Assembly (NCBI GenBank): GCA_965249735.1
Contig: CBDFMS010000025.1
Location: 620,001-684,000 of the forward strand
Length of the DNA stretch: 64,000 nucleotides
Direction of reading: 5' to 3'
Source: JANQSS01 sp965249735
GTDB taxonomy: Bacteria > Bacteroidota > Bacteroidia > Chitinophagales > Saprospiraceae
The notes beneath the pieces were generated by a model. That model ran no database searches and was not told the origin of the DNA. It saw only the letters and a program-made list of their open reading frames with translations. Below are positions 8,470 through 23,500 of this stretch, piece by piece. Every line of letters starts with the position of its first letter. The first letter of the stretch is position 1. The position numbers and the translations under genes are program-made.

Positions 8470-8553
8470 CGAACGCGCGTCAATCTTTGAATTAGGACGA
8501 AAATTTATATAATTCGAAGATTTAACATTTTTAAACGACCAAATCCCACAAAC

Positions 8554-11500
8554 ATGAAACGATGTTTACCACGTCTTTTTGTACGACTCAATGTATTATT
8601 CTTTCTATCCATGCTATTCAGCACAATGGCTTTCAGTCAGTATTGTCTGGATGGAACGTATTGTCCTAATCCTTTGACCGACCCCATGGGTACAGGAAAT
8701 GGGTGTTTCCCCAATGTTGATGATGAATGGGCTAACGCTGTTACTACAGTAGTCGACCCAAATGCTTCGGCAACATGCCAGGTTACCCAGGTGTGGGGTG
8801 CCTTTGGTTTTGATACAGCCGGTGTAGAGCACGTTTATTTTGGAATGCATCACGGAAACAATGGACAATCGACATTTCGTGTATACGTCAATTATGATTG
8901 TGATTCAACCTCGGGACAAATATTAGCTCCTGAACGTTTTGGCGTAGATACAGGAACAGTCCCCGTTGGCGGAGCTGAATTTATGGTTCTATTCACAACA
9001 AGTCAAAATCCTGCTCCACCTGACTTTTTTATTTGGGATACAGTGTCCATGACCATGGTTCCTGCTCCTCCTTTTGTGGGTGCCGGTAGTGCGATAGCAA
9101 CCGGAGCCGTTGGAGGATGTAATGAAGGAGATGGTGAATTCGTAGAAATCGAAGTTCCTTTTCTTGGGTTTATCGACCCTTGTGATCCTAATTTTTGTGG
9201 TACAATCGAGATAACATCAATCTTATCAAATGCTGGAGGATCCCCGGGTTCAAATTATTGCGAAGGTCCTTCAGTCAGTCTGGCAATTGGGGTCAATGAA
9301 CCACCTACAGCTGTGGTCGATCCTATTCCTCCTTGTTTGTATTCTGATGGCTTAGTTTGTTTGAACGGAAGTAATTCGACGGACCCCGATATGGATACGC
9401 TCACCTATGAGTGGGATCTGGACTTTGATGGAATAACCTTTGACGTCGACACCACTGGTGCGATGGTCTGTATTCAATATGCTGCGGGAAGTTATGTGGC
9501 TGCACTAAGAGTAACAGACGCCTTTGGGTGTGCTGATACTGTAGATACAAACGGCGGCGTGGCGTTTACCGTCCTCGACCCGGATGATAAAATCACATGT
9601 GCTGTTTCAAATATTCAGGGTGTGGCCTGCATTGGCGATGCCAATGGATCTTTTGACCTGACTATTACTGGTGGATTTCCCGGCTACAATTATGTTGTAG
9701 TCAATTCAATGGATGACACCGTGTCTACCGGAATTGATGTGAGTGGAATGCTCGAGACCATTTCAGGCCTTGGTGCAGATAACTACATTGTTCTTGCAAG
9801 TGATACAAATGGTTGCCAGGATACTTGTATGGTGATGATACCAGGACCAGTCCCTCTCGTGTGTACAATTAATAGTAGCACAAACGAAACATGTAATGAA
9901 TCTGACGATGGAACAATTGATGTAAGTGCCAGTGGTGGAGTCTCACCATATGTCTATGACAATGGTATGACCACAAATACAGATGGTCAATTTTCTGGAT
10001 TAGCAGCGAGCACATACAGTGTTACCATAACAGATGCAAACGGTTGTACAACGTTTTGTGCGGATGTAATCATCACGCAACCTGACGCCTTGACATGTAC
10101 AATTAATTCAAGTACCAACGAGACATGCAATGAATTCGATGATGCAACGATCAGTGTGAGTGCAGGCGGCGGAACAAGTCCATATGTCTATGACAATGGT
10201 AGCTCAACGAATACGGACGGATCATTTACAGGTTTGGCAGCAGGTACATATAGTATTACGATCACCGATGCAAACGGCTGTACAACGACTTGCTCAGATG
10301 TAACAGTGACACAACCGGATGCCTTAACATGCACAATCAATTCAAGCACAAACGAGACATGTAATGATACCGATGATGCATCCATTAGTGTGAGTGCAGG
10401 AGGTGGAACGAGCCCATATGTATATGACGATGGGAACACAACGAATACGGATGGATCATTTACAGGTTTGGCAGCAGGAACATATAGCATTACGATCACC
10501 GATGCAAACGGCTGTACGACGACTTGTTCAGATGTAACAGTAACACAACCGGATGCCTTGACATGTGCAATCAATTCAAGTACAAACGAGACATGTAATG
10601 AATTCGATGATGCATCCATTAGTGTGAGTGCAGGAGGTGGAACGAGCCCATATGTATATGACGATGGGAACACAACGAATACGGATGGATCATTTACAGG
10701 TTTGGCAGCAGGAACATATAGCATTACGATCACCGATGCAAACGGCTGTACGACGACTTGTTCAGATGTAACAGTAACACAACCGGATGCCTTGACATGT
10801 GCAATCAATTCAAGTACAAACGAGACTTGTAATGAATTTGATGACGCCACGATCAGCGTGAGTGCAGGTGGCGGAACGAGTCCATATGTCTATGACAATG
10901 GTAGCACCACGAATACGGATGGATCATTTACAGGTTTGGCAGCTGGTACATATAGTATCACAATAACAGATGCAAACGGCTGTACAACGACTTGTGCAGA
11001 TGTGACAGTGACACAACCGGACGCCTTGACATGCACCATCAATTCAAGTACAAACGAGACATGTAATGAATTCGATGACGCCACGATCAGCGTGAGCGCT
11101 GGTGGCGGAACGAGTCCTTATGTATATGACGATGGTAATACCACAAATACGGATGGATCATTTACAGGTCTTGCAGCAGGTACTTATAGCATCTCAATCA
11201 CCGATGCAAACGGTTGTACGACGACTTGCTCAGATGTAACAGTGACACAACCTGATGCCTTGACATGCACCATAAATTCGAGCACAAATGAAACATGCAA
11301 TGAATTCGATGATGCAACGATCAGTGTGAGTGCTGGTGGCGGAACGAGTCCATATGTATATGACGATGGTAACACGACAAATACCGATGGATCATTTACT
11401 GGACTGGCAGCAGGTACATACAGCATTACCATTACGGATGCAAATGGCTGTACAACGACTTGTGCAGATGTGACAGTGACACAACCGGACCCATTGACAT

Positions 11501-14500
11501 GTACAATCAATTCAAGTACAAACGAGACTTGTAATGAATTTGATGACGCCACGATCAGCGTGAGTGCTGGTGGCGGAACGAGTCCATATGTATATGACAA
11601 TGGTAGCACAACGAATACCGACGGATCATTTACAGGCTTGGCGGCAGGTACATATAGCATCACAATAACCGATGCAAACGGCTGTACAACGACTTGTTCT
11701 GATGTAACAGTGACACAACCGGATGCCTTGACATGTACAATCAATTCAAGTACAAACGAGACATGTAATGAATTCGATGATGGAACGATTAGTGTAAGTG
11801 CAGGCGGCGGAACGAGCCCATATGTATATGATGATGGTAACACGACAAATACGGACGGATCATTTACAGGTTTGGCAGCTGGTACATATAGCATTACCAT
11901 AACGGATGCAAATGGCTGTACAACGACTTGCTCAGATGTGACAGTGACACAACCTGATGCCTTGACATGCACAATCAATTCAAGTACAAACGAGACATGT
12001 AATGAATTCGATGATGCCACGATCAGTGTGAGTGCTGGAGGCGGTACTAGTCCATATGTATATGACGATGGTAACACGACAAATACCGATGGGTCATTTA
12101 CAGGCTTGGCAGCAGGTACATATAGCATCACAATCACCGATGCAAACGGCTGTACAACGACTTGTTCAGATGTGACAGTGACACAACCGGATCCATTGAC
12201 ATGTACAATTAATTCAAGTACAAACGAGACATGTAATGAATTCGATGACGCCACGATCAGTGTGAGTGCAGGCGGTGGAACAAGCCCATATGTATATGAC
12301 GATGGTAACACGACAAATACCGACGGGTCATTTACAGGTCTGGCAGCAGGTACATACAGCATTACCATTACAGATGCAAATGGCTGTACAACGACTTGTT
12401 CAGATGTAACAGTAACGCAACCGGACCCATTGACATGTACAATCAATTCAAGTACAAACGAGACATGTAATGAATTCGATGACGCCACGATCAGTGTGAG
12501 TGCAGGCGGTGGAACGAGCCCATATGTATATGACGATGGTAACACAACGAACACCGATGGGTCATTTACCGGACTTGCAGCAGGTACGTATAGTATCACA
12601 ATTACCGACGCAAGTGGCTGTACAACGACTTGTTCAGATGTAACAGTGACACAACCGGATCCATTGACATGTACAATCAATTCAAGTACAAATGAGACAT
12701 GTAATGAATCCAACGATGGAACCATCAGCGTGAGTGCAGGCGGCGGAACGAGCCCATATGTATATGACTATGGTATGATGACCAATACCGACGGTTCATT
12801 TACAGGTTTGGCAGCAGGTACATATAGTATCACGATAACCGATGCGAATGGCTGTACAACAACTTGTGCAGATGTGACCATCACACAACCTATGGTACTA
12901 TCTTGTATGGCTTCTAATATCATGCATGTTACAGGAGCTGGCAATATGGATGGTTCATTTGATCTGACCATTTTCGGTGGCACACCAGGATATGATTATG
13001 ATATTACTGACATGATGAATGTTTCTGTAGCATCGGGACACATTTCCGGATCTATGGTTAACATAAATGGACTTTCTGGAGGAAGCTATATGATAGCTGT
13101 TACAGATACGAATAACTGTATGTCCATGTGTTTCGTGACGATTATGGAACCGGATCTTCTGACTTGCTCTATTGATTTGGTCCAGGATGCCTCGTGTATT
13201 TATGGATCGGATGGAGCACTTAAATTAAAAGTGTTTGACGGAGTACCACCTTATTCTTATGTGGTTCTCGACAATATGAACAACCCTGTTGCCATGGGCA
13301 ACCTGTTAATGAGTGGCGATTCAACAACGATCATGAATCTCGATACCGGTACTTATACAATTAATGTCACTGATATGAACCAGAATCAGACAACTTGTAT
13401 GGGCATGATTGGTTCACCTCCAGCGTTAACATGCACATTTTCAAGTAGCATGAATGAGACGTGTAATGAATTTGACAACGGTACGATTACCGTTGTGGCC
13501 GCAGGCGGAACGAGCCCATATGTGTATGACGATGGTAATTCAATGAATACAGATGGATCATTTACAGGTCTTGCAGCAGGTACATATAGTATCACAATAA
13601 CCGATGCGAATGGCTGTACCACAACATGTGCAGACGTAACCATCACGCAACCGGATCCACTGACATGTACGGTTAATTCAAGTACGAATGAAACATGTAA
13701 TGAATTCGATGATGCGACGATCAGTGTGAGTGCAGGAGGTGGAACGAGTCCATATGTATATGACGATGGAAATACGACGAATACAGATGGATCATTTACA
13801 GGTCTTGCAGCAGGTACGTATAGCATTACAATTACCGATGCGAATGGCTGTACGACAACATGTGCGGATGTAACAGTTACGCAACCGGATGCCTTGACAT
13901 GTACGATTAATTCAAGTACCAATGAGACATGTAATGAATTCGATGACGGAACCATCAGTGTGAGTGCAGGAGGTGGAACGAGTCCATATGTGTATGACGA
14001 TGGTACGACCACGAATACAGATGGATCATTTACTGCCCTGGCAGCTGGTACATATAGTATTACGATAACCGATGCAAATGGCTGTACGACAACATGTGCA
14101 GATGTGACCATTACACAACCTGATCCATTAACATGTACAATTAATTCAAGTACGAATGAGACATGTAATGAATTCGATGATGGAACGATTAGTGTTAGTG
14201 CTGGAGGCGGAACAAGTCCATATGTGTATGACGATGGTACGACCACGAATACAGATGGATCATTTACTGCCCTGGCAGCTGGTACATATAGTATTACGAT
14301 CACCGATGCAAATGGTTGTACAACAACATGTTCAGATGTAACCATTACGCAACCGGATCCACTGACATGTACGGTTAATTCAAGTACGAATGAGACGTGT
14401 AATGAATTCGACGACGCTACAATCAGTGTTAGTGCTGGAGGCGGAACGAGCCCATATGTGTATGACGATGGTAATACCACGAATACAGATGGATCATTTA

Positions 14501-17500
14501 CAGGTCTCGCAGCTGGTACATATAGCATTACAATTACCGATGCAAACGGCTGTACGACAACATGTGCAGATGTGACGGTTACACAACCGGATCCATTGAC
14601 ATGTACAATCAATTCAAGTACGAATGAGACATGTAATGAATTCGATGATGGAACGATTAGTGTGAGTGCTGGCGGCGGAACAAGTCCATATGTGTATGAC
14701 GATGGTACGACAACGAATACAGATGGATCATTTACAGGTCTGGCGGCAGGTACCTATAGCATTACAATTACCGATGCAAACGGCTGTACGACAACATGTG
14801 CAGATGTGACGGTTACACAACCTGATCCATTGACATGTACGATAAATTCGAGTACAAATGAGACATGTAATGAATTTGATGATGGAACCATCAGTGTGAG
14901 TGCAGGCGGCGGAACGAGCCCATATGTGTATGACGATGGTACGACAACGAATACAGATGGATCATTTACTGCCCTTGCAGCAGGTACCTATAGTATTACG
15001 ATAACCGATGCGAATGGTTGTACGACAACATGTGCAGATGTGACCATCACACAACCGGATCCTCTGACATGTACAGTTAATTCAAGTACGAATGAGACAT
15101 GTAATGAATTCGACGATGCTACGATCAGTGTGAGTGCTGGAGGTGGAACGAGTCCATATGTGTATGACGATGGTACGACCACGAATACAGATGGATCATT
15201 TACAGGTCTTGCAGCTGGAACATATAGCATTACAATTACGGATGCAAACGGCTGTACAACAACTTGTGCAGATGTGACGGTTACGCAACCGGACCCATTG
15301 ACATGTACGATCAATTCAAGTACGAATGAGACATGTAATGAATTTGATGATGGAACACTCAGCGTGAGTGCTGGAGGTGGAACGAGCCCATATGTTTATG
15401 ACGATGGTACGACAACGAATACAGATGGATCATTTACAGGTCTTGCAGCAGGTACGTATAGCATTACGATAACAGATGCAAATGGATGTACAACGACATG
15501 CGCGGATGTGACCATTACGCAACCGGATCCATTAACATGTACGATTAATTCAAGTACGAATGAGACATGTAATGAATTCGATGATGGAACAATTAGCGTA
15601 AGTGCAGGAGGTGGTACGAGCCCATATGTATATGACGATGGTACGACAACGAATACAGATGGATCATTTACAGGTCTTGCAGCAGGCACCTATAGCATTA
15701 CGATTACGGATGCAAATGGTTGTACAACGACGTGTTCGGATGTTACCATTACACAACCGGAACCACTGACATGTACAATTAATGCCAATAGTAATTTAGA
15801 CTGTTATGACGGACCGATAGATCCGGATTTTCCAATAACCAACGGTTCAATAGACGCTAGTGCAAATGGCGGAACAAGTCCATACGTTTATGATATAGGT
15901 GGAGGTGTGACGAATACAGATGGACAGTTTACAGGTCTATCAGCGGGCACTTACAGCATAACCATAACGGATGCCAATGGATGTACAACGACTTGTGCGG
16001 ATGTTACAATTACACAGCCTGATCCATTAACTTGTACGCTGAATGAGAATGCAGGAGAGACATGCAATGAATATGATGATGGGTCAATTCAGGTTACGGC
16101 TGATGGTGGAACGAGCCCGTATGTATATGACAATGGAAGTACCACAAATACAAATGGCTTATTCGTCGGTTTGGCTGCAGGCACTTACAGCATCACAATA
16201 ACGGATGCCAATGGCTGTACGACGACGTGTGCAGATATATTAATTACACAACCTGATCCATTGACTTGTACGCTGAATGAAAACGGAGGAGAGACATGTA
16301 ATGAATTTGATGATGGGACAATTCTGGTTACCGCTGGCGGTGGTACAAGCCCATATGAATATGACAATGGAACTACTACAAATACAGATGGTTGGTTTAC
16401 TGGCTTGGCAGCAGGCACCTATGGCATCACAATAACGGATGCCAATGGCTGTACGACGACGTGTGGAGATATATTAATTACACAACCTGATCCATTGACT
16501 TGTACGGTGAATGAAAATGCAGGAGAAACATGCAATGAATATGATGATGGGTCAATTCAGGTTACAGCTGATGGTGGAACGAGCCCGTATGTATATGACA
16601 ATGGAAGTACCACAAATACAAACGGCTTATTCGTCGGCTTGGCAGCAGGCACCTACAGCATCACAATAACAGATGCCAATGGCTGTACGACGACATGTGT
16701 AGATATATTAATTACGCAACCTGATGCCTTAACATGTACGATTAATTCAAGTACGAATGAGACGTGTAATGAATTTGATGATGGAACGATCAGTGTGAGT
16801 GCTGGAGGTGGAACGAGCCCATATGTTTACGATGATGGCAACACGACAAATACGGATGGATCATTTACAGGTTTAGCGGCGGGTACATATAGCATCACAA
16901 TAACCGATGCCAATGGATGTACCACCACATGTTCTGATGTGACCATCACGCAACCTGACGCGCTGACATGTACAATCAATTCAAGTACGAATGAGACATG
17001 TAATGAATTTGATGATGGAACGATCAGTGTGAGTGCTGGAGGCGGAACGAGTCCATATGTTTACGATGATGGCAGCACGACAAATACCGATGGATCATTT
17101 ACAGGTTTAGCTGCAGGTACATACAGCATCACGATAACGGATGCGAATGGTTGTACGACGACATGTTCTGATGTGACCATTACACAGCCAGATGCATTGA
17201 CATGTACAATCAATTCAAGTACAAATGAGACATGTAATGAATTTGATGATGGAACCATCAGTGTGAGTGCTGGAGGCGGAACGAGTCCATATGTATACGA
17301 TGATGGTAACACGACAAATACGGATGGATCATTTACAGGTCTTGCAGCTGGAACTTATAGTATTACAATTACAGATGCAAACGGATGTACGACGACCTGT
17401 GCAGACGTGACAATTACGCAACCAGATGCATTAACATGCACATTCAGTAGTAGTACGAATGTAACATGTAACGGAGATGCCGATGGTTCAATCAATGTAA

Positions 17501-20500
17501 GCGCTGGTGGTGGAACAAGCCCATATGTGTATGACGATGGAAATACGACGAATACGGATGGGGCCTTTACGGGCTTGGCAGCAGGTACGTACAGCATTAC
17601 AATCACAGATGCCAATGGATGTACGACGACTTGTTCAGATGTGCTGATAACACAACCGGATGCACTGACATGTACAATCAATGGCAGCACAGATGCAACA
17701 TGTAACGGAGAGGCTGATGGTACGATTGATGCCGGAGCTGGAGGCGGAACAAGTCCATACGTATATGACATTGGAGGTGGTGTAACGAATAGCGATGGTC
17801 AGTTTACCGGATTAGCCGCTAATACTTATAGCATCACGATCACAGATGCGAATGGTTGCTCAACAACTTGTCCTGATGTTGTGATTTCAGAACCGGACTT
17901 ACCAATGATTTCATGTCCACAAGCAGTCTTGTTAGATTGCCCTGGAGATACTTCGGTAGCCTCAACTGGAACTGCTACTAATCCAACGCCTGATGTACCA
18001 GTTACGATTACGTATAATGACACATTGTTTGTCATGGGTGATTGTGATGGAGCATATAGTTTTGTAAGAAGATGGACAGCCACGGATGCTTGCGGAAATA
18101 CTGCCAGTTGTGATCAGACGATTACGGTTCAGGACATTACTCCTCCGGTAATCAACTGTCCACCGAATATTGTCACCATGGACTTGTCAGAGTTGGATCC
18201 GGCATTAACGCTATCTGACTTCATAGGACAAAATGGTTCTGTTACTGATGAATGTTGTGTTGACACTGCTTCGTTGACGCATACGGACAATACGGTGATG
18301 TCAGGTGATTCAACGATAATAACACGATTATACATTATCATGGATTGTTGTGGTAATGCTGATAGTTGTGAACAAATTCTGATATTCTTTAGTCCGGACC
18401 CATGTATATTAGTTTGTCCTCCTGATATGACAATTACTGTAGATGCCGATTTATGTGTAGGTATCGTAAATGTGACCGCACCGACGCCAATGGGTGATTG
18501 TTCGGGTGGTATTGCATTATTGTCTGCGTCAAATGAAGACTATGATTCTTGGACGGTATGGACTAATTCAGCTGCTACAAACCTGACACCAGGTGGATGC
18601 GGTGGTGGAAGTGGAGCACTATTTTCACGACTAGGAATGAATGGATATTGTCAAAATCCACCGGTAGCTCAACCGTTGTTTGACGATACTCAATTGACAA
18701 TTGATGATGATGAGGCCAATCCAATTGGTTCTATCGGTGAATTCTGTTGGGAATCACCAGTGCTCGATATGTCAATGGGAGGAATTGCTTTTAACTTTGA
18801 TTGGCAGTACAGAGACTTAGGTGCCGGTTTCCCATTTGCGGAAGTATATGACGGTACTAGCTGGGTCAATGTATGGAGTGGTGCTAGTGTCAGTTCAGCT
18901 GGGTCTGAATCCATAAATCTTGCTGCATATAGCAATAATGACTTCCAGGTTCGTGTATGCCTTGATGATGGCAATGCATGGGGATGGGGTGCTGCTTTCG
19001 ATAACATCGAAGTTCTCGGCGCTTCAGCTGCTCCTATTGCTACTAATGATTACAATGGCGGCACTGACTTGATTAATGTGGAATTCCCACTGGGAACCAC
19101 AACAGTGACCTGGACTACATTTGATGCCAACGGTAATCCGGTATCTTGTTCTACTGATATCACAGTCGTTGATCCAGGACCATTCCTAGAATGTCCTGAC
19201 GACTTTACTGTCACATTAAACCCTGGATTGTGTGAGTATTATTATCACTATACAGTTGACGTTAAGAGTTGTGCCGGCCTGGTTGCTGATACGATTTGTC
19301 AAACTGCATATCAGTGGGATAACCTGGATATCGATCCAGCCCTGTCATTGTCATGTTCAGCTCCTCCGACAAATTATTGGAGAGTCTATGACGTAGCTGA
19401 CTTAGGACTGACAGGCGATCCTGGTACGACATTTGAATTTGTAACCGTATGGTTCAGAAACTCTGGTAACCAGACAGTCGATGTACGCGTGCACGATTAC
19501 ACTGGTGGACCTGTAGGTGACGTCCTCGACCTCGCTTTTGCAACTGAAGTTGCAAGTGGCTCGATGGCTGTTTCGGGTATCATTACCGATAGCGTAAATG
19601 TTCCTGTATCTGACTATGACGCGACATTATACGAAACGATTCTGGTAGAAGTTGTAACGAATTCATCATTTACGATGGCTCAAACACAGAGCACGACGAC
19701 AGAACCTTCATGGTTGTCATCTGCTCCTTGTGGTATTACAACAATGCCTCAACGACCAGGAACAGGTGCACTGGCTGCATTTGCAAATAACTACGCCTTC
19801 CTTGCACCAACCTTCTGCTATCTTGATTTTGGAGATGCACTGGTACAAGGTGTGCCGTCGGGTGATCCAATTCCAATTGGAACAACAACATTCGAATATT
19901 ACTTCGAAGACGTGAATGGACTCTCTGCTACGTGCACATGGAACGTTACGGTAACTGAATTTCCAGATCCGATTACGGATTTTGCATGTAATGATTTAGT
20001 TAATATTTCTCCAGATGGAGATTGTGAAGTCCTGATCACTGCAGATATGATATTGGAGGGTGGACCTTATGGTTGCTATGATGACTATATCGTAATGATT
20101 ATGGATGATCATGGTGGCAATATGGTGCCAAATCCAGTTACAGGTGAGTATGTTGGCGACACACTGGTCGTCATTATAAAAGATCCGGATTCAGATGGAA
20201 TATGCTGGGGATATGTGGTGATCGAGGATAAATTAATTCCAGATTTGGAATGTGGAACATATGAAGTTGATTGTGATGATGACATTAGTCCGGGATTAGT
20301 TTCTGCAGGATCTTTTGAATTGTCAAGTGACTTTACACCGGGATCAGCACTTACAGCTGGTGCACCGGTTGATATCGAAGTCCCTGTTTCATTACAAGGA
20401 ACATTCTCATCAGTATCTGATGTGAACATTTCTTATGATATTTCTCATACTTGGATTGGTGATGTACGAGTAGTGATTACTTCTCCTGCAGGTACATCAG

Positions 20501-23500
20501 TTCGTGTGATTGATAATATAGGACCTGGCGTATTTGGTTGTATTGACGATGACATCGACATTACAATGGATGATCAGGCTACTTTGACCTATGCAGACCT
20601 TGATGGTATGTGTGATGGTTCTACTCCTTATGCAACGGGTACGTATCAACCGGAAAATCCAATGGCCGCCTTTAATGGAGAAGAAGCTAATGGTACATGG
20701 ATTGTAACGGTAAGTGATCAGGTTGGTGGCGATGACGGAACATTGAACTTCTTGAATCTAACGATCAATGCAAGTGTTGTTTCTGGTATTCCTTTACCGA
20801 TTCCTGATACAGCGATTGCTGTACCTAACGGAGATAACGCCTATGTGGTAACAGGATTTGATGCCTGTGGACCTGTAGATCTGGTTTACGATGATGAAGT
20901 AATTGATATTGATTGTACGCTTGGTTCAGGCTTCACAACGATGGTATTACGTCATTGGACAGTAACAGATGGCTCAGGTAACACGTCTACATGTACCGAT
21001 ACAATACGACAAAGAGTAGCTACATTGGGTTCAATAGCATTGCCAGCTGACCGTGATAACATTGAAGCTCCGGCACTCGAGTGTCATGGCTCATGGGATA
21101 ATGGATGTGACGGTGTACCTAACACAAATGACTACGGTGAGGGTGACAATATTCCTCAACCATGTGAGATCGGTGATGATGTTAGTGCACTTTGTGATAT
21201 CTGGACTAACTATACAGATACTGAATTCCCAATTTGTGGGTATTCTAAGAAAATCTTCCGTAACTGGTACATCTTAGATAAGTGTACGGGTGAATTCACA
21301 AATCATACTCAAGTGATTCTGATTCTTGATACAGATCCTCCAGTGATTAGCTGTCCTGATCGATATGATATAGGTACTGATCCTTATTCATGTGGTGGAA
21401 CATGGCAAGTGCCTCCTCCGGATGCATCTGACATATGTTCAGGAATTGCAAGTTGGAGTGTGACTTCAGCAGCCGGAACAGTAATCTACCTTGGTGGTGC
21501 TTATACTATCACAGGATTACCTGAAGGATGTACTGAAGTGACTTACACCGTCTATGACGGATGTGGAAATGAAGCTTACTGCACAACTGAAGTATGTGTA
21601 GTTGATGAAATTGATCCTATTGCTATTTGTGACTTGAATACACAAGTAAGCTTAGGAACAGACGGACGAGCTAAAATTTATGCTGAAACGTTCGATGATG
21701 GAAGTTATGACAACTGTGGAGTCAAGAAGATTGAAGTTCGTAGAACATCATTCAACTCTTGTTGGAATACGTTCGCTGGACCATACGTTGAATTCTGTTG
21801 TGATGATATCGCAAACAGTCCAATAGAGGTTGAGTTGATCGTAACTGATTACGCAGACAATGTGAACAGATGCTGGGTGAATGTCCTTGTTGAAGATAAA
21901 TTGAATCCAGTGATTGTATGTCCTCCGGATATTACAGTAAGTTGTGATTACAAATTTGACTTGAACAACCTTCATGACAACTTCGGTCGCGTGGTAGTAC
22001 CACAAAACGGAGAAGTAAGAGGAGACATTTACATTGATGATATTAACTATCAGGAAGATTGTCTTGGTTGGGTCTATCAAGGAACACAGCATGTAGGACA
22101 AGATGGATATGCTGTAGACAATTGTAATGTTACAGTAACAGATATTGCGAATGTAAATCTGACATGTGGAAAAGGTGTAATTACACGCATATTCACAGCA
22201 ACAGATGACGGTGGAAGAACTGCAAGTTGTATCCAGCGTATTACAATCGTAGACTGTGATCCATTCTACATAGCAGATACAGATAGCCGATGTAGAGATC
22301 GAGGTGGCGTCTACACAACTACAGATGACGTTGAATGGCCATGTGATGTGACCTTAGACGGATGTAGTGGTGCACAGACAAATCCTGATTACACAGGACG
22401 ACCAGATTATGAAGATGACAAGTGTAGCTTAATAGCAGACACATTTGTTGATGAAGTATTCACAATTGTGGATGATGCATGCTTCAAGATCTTACGTCAC
22501 TGGAGTATCATTGACTGGTGTCAGGAAGATCCAAACACTGGCCTACCATTGAGATGGGATTATACACAAGTAATCAAAGTAATAGATGAAGAAGGACCGA
22601 TTGTAACTCCTGCAGATCCTGGATGTGATGAAAACGCAACGGATTGTGGAGGAAATGTAAATCTAGCTCCTGAAGTTGAAGATTGTACACCGGCAGATAT
22701 GTTAGTATACTGGTGGAGAGTTGATGTAGGAAATGATGGACTCGGCCCACTACCAGGAGGTTTTGATTTCGAAGGAACGACTTCAGATCCAAGTGGTGTA
22801 TATCCATATGGCACACACAGAATCTTGTGGGTGATCGAGGATCTTTGTGGTAATAGATCGACTACTGAATACACATTCGATGTAGAAGATTGTAAAAAAC
22901 CAAGTCCGGTATGTATCAACGGATTGAGCAGTGTAGTTATGCCATCAAGTGGTCAGATCACAGTATGGGCAGTAGATTTCGATGCAAGTAGCTTCGATAA
23001 CTGCGACAATGATCTTGATTTCAGAATTTGGTACGATTACATGGATTCAACAAGTTATCCTGATCAGTCAATTGATTGGCAATTGCCGACTGCAAGTTCA
23101 AGTGGAAATGATGTATTGTTCTACTTACCTACAGGTGCAATCTTCTATTGTGAAGCACTTGGAAACGGACAATCTCGCACATTCACAGTACGTATCTACG
23201 TTGTAGATGATGCTGGAAACTGGGATTACTGTACAACAAACATCACTATCGACGACAACGATGATGTATGTCCGGATGGTACGCCACTGCACATTGCGGG
23301 TGGATACACAAATGAAGAAGGTGAAACTGTTGATAATGTCATGACAGAATTGACAGGAGGTCACTTGAATCAAGTATTGCGCAACCAAATGGTTGATGAC
23401 AATGGAGAATTTGCTTACATCGTATCTGAAGGTTACGACTGGAACGTAACTGGTGAGAAAGATGATGCATACCTCAACGGTGTAACAGCTCAGGATTTGA

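Larger units (their letters stand above)
7941..8553. other. 613-base non-coding spacer with the leader of giant 1
   Basis: I find no convincing gene here. The first 200 bases include a short 7-bp inverted repeat (8007-8026), which could mark the end of the upstream operon but has no T-run. The second half is AT-rich and carries two promoter-like elements, a 12-bp hairpin between them, a 7-bp inverted repeat (8310-8329) and a 12-bp inverted repeat close to the giant 1 start. If transcription begins near 8294, the untranslated leader is about 260 bases, long enough for leader control. Confidence 0.6.

Noticed and set aside
10188..17771. Long antisense ORFs (up to 513 codons) opposite the SprB array of giant 1
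   Set aside because: They repeat with the sense array, arise because the repeated sense codons happen to avoid reverse stops, break wherever a unit varies, and lack signal peptides, promoters or recognisable domains.
9598..17900. Regular repeats resembling a CRISPR or satellite array
   Set aside because: The units are 234 bp, in frame, code for conserved protein, and have no short palindromic repeats, unique spacers or cas genes.
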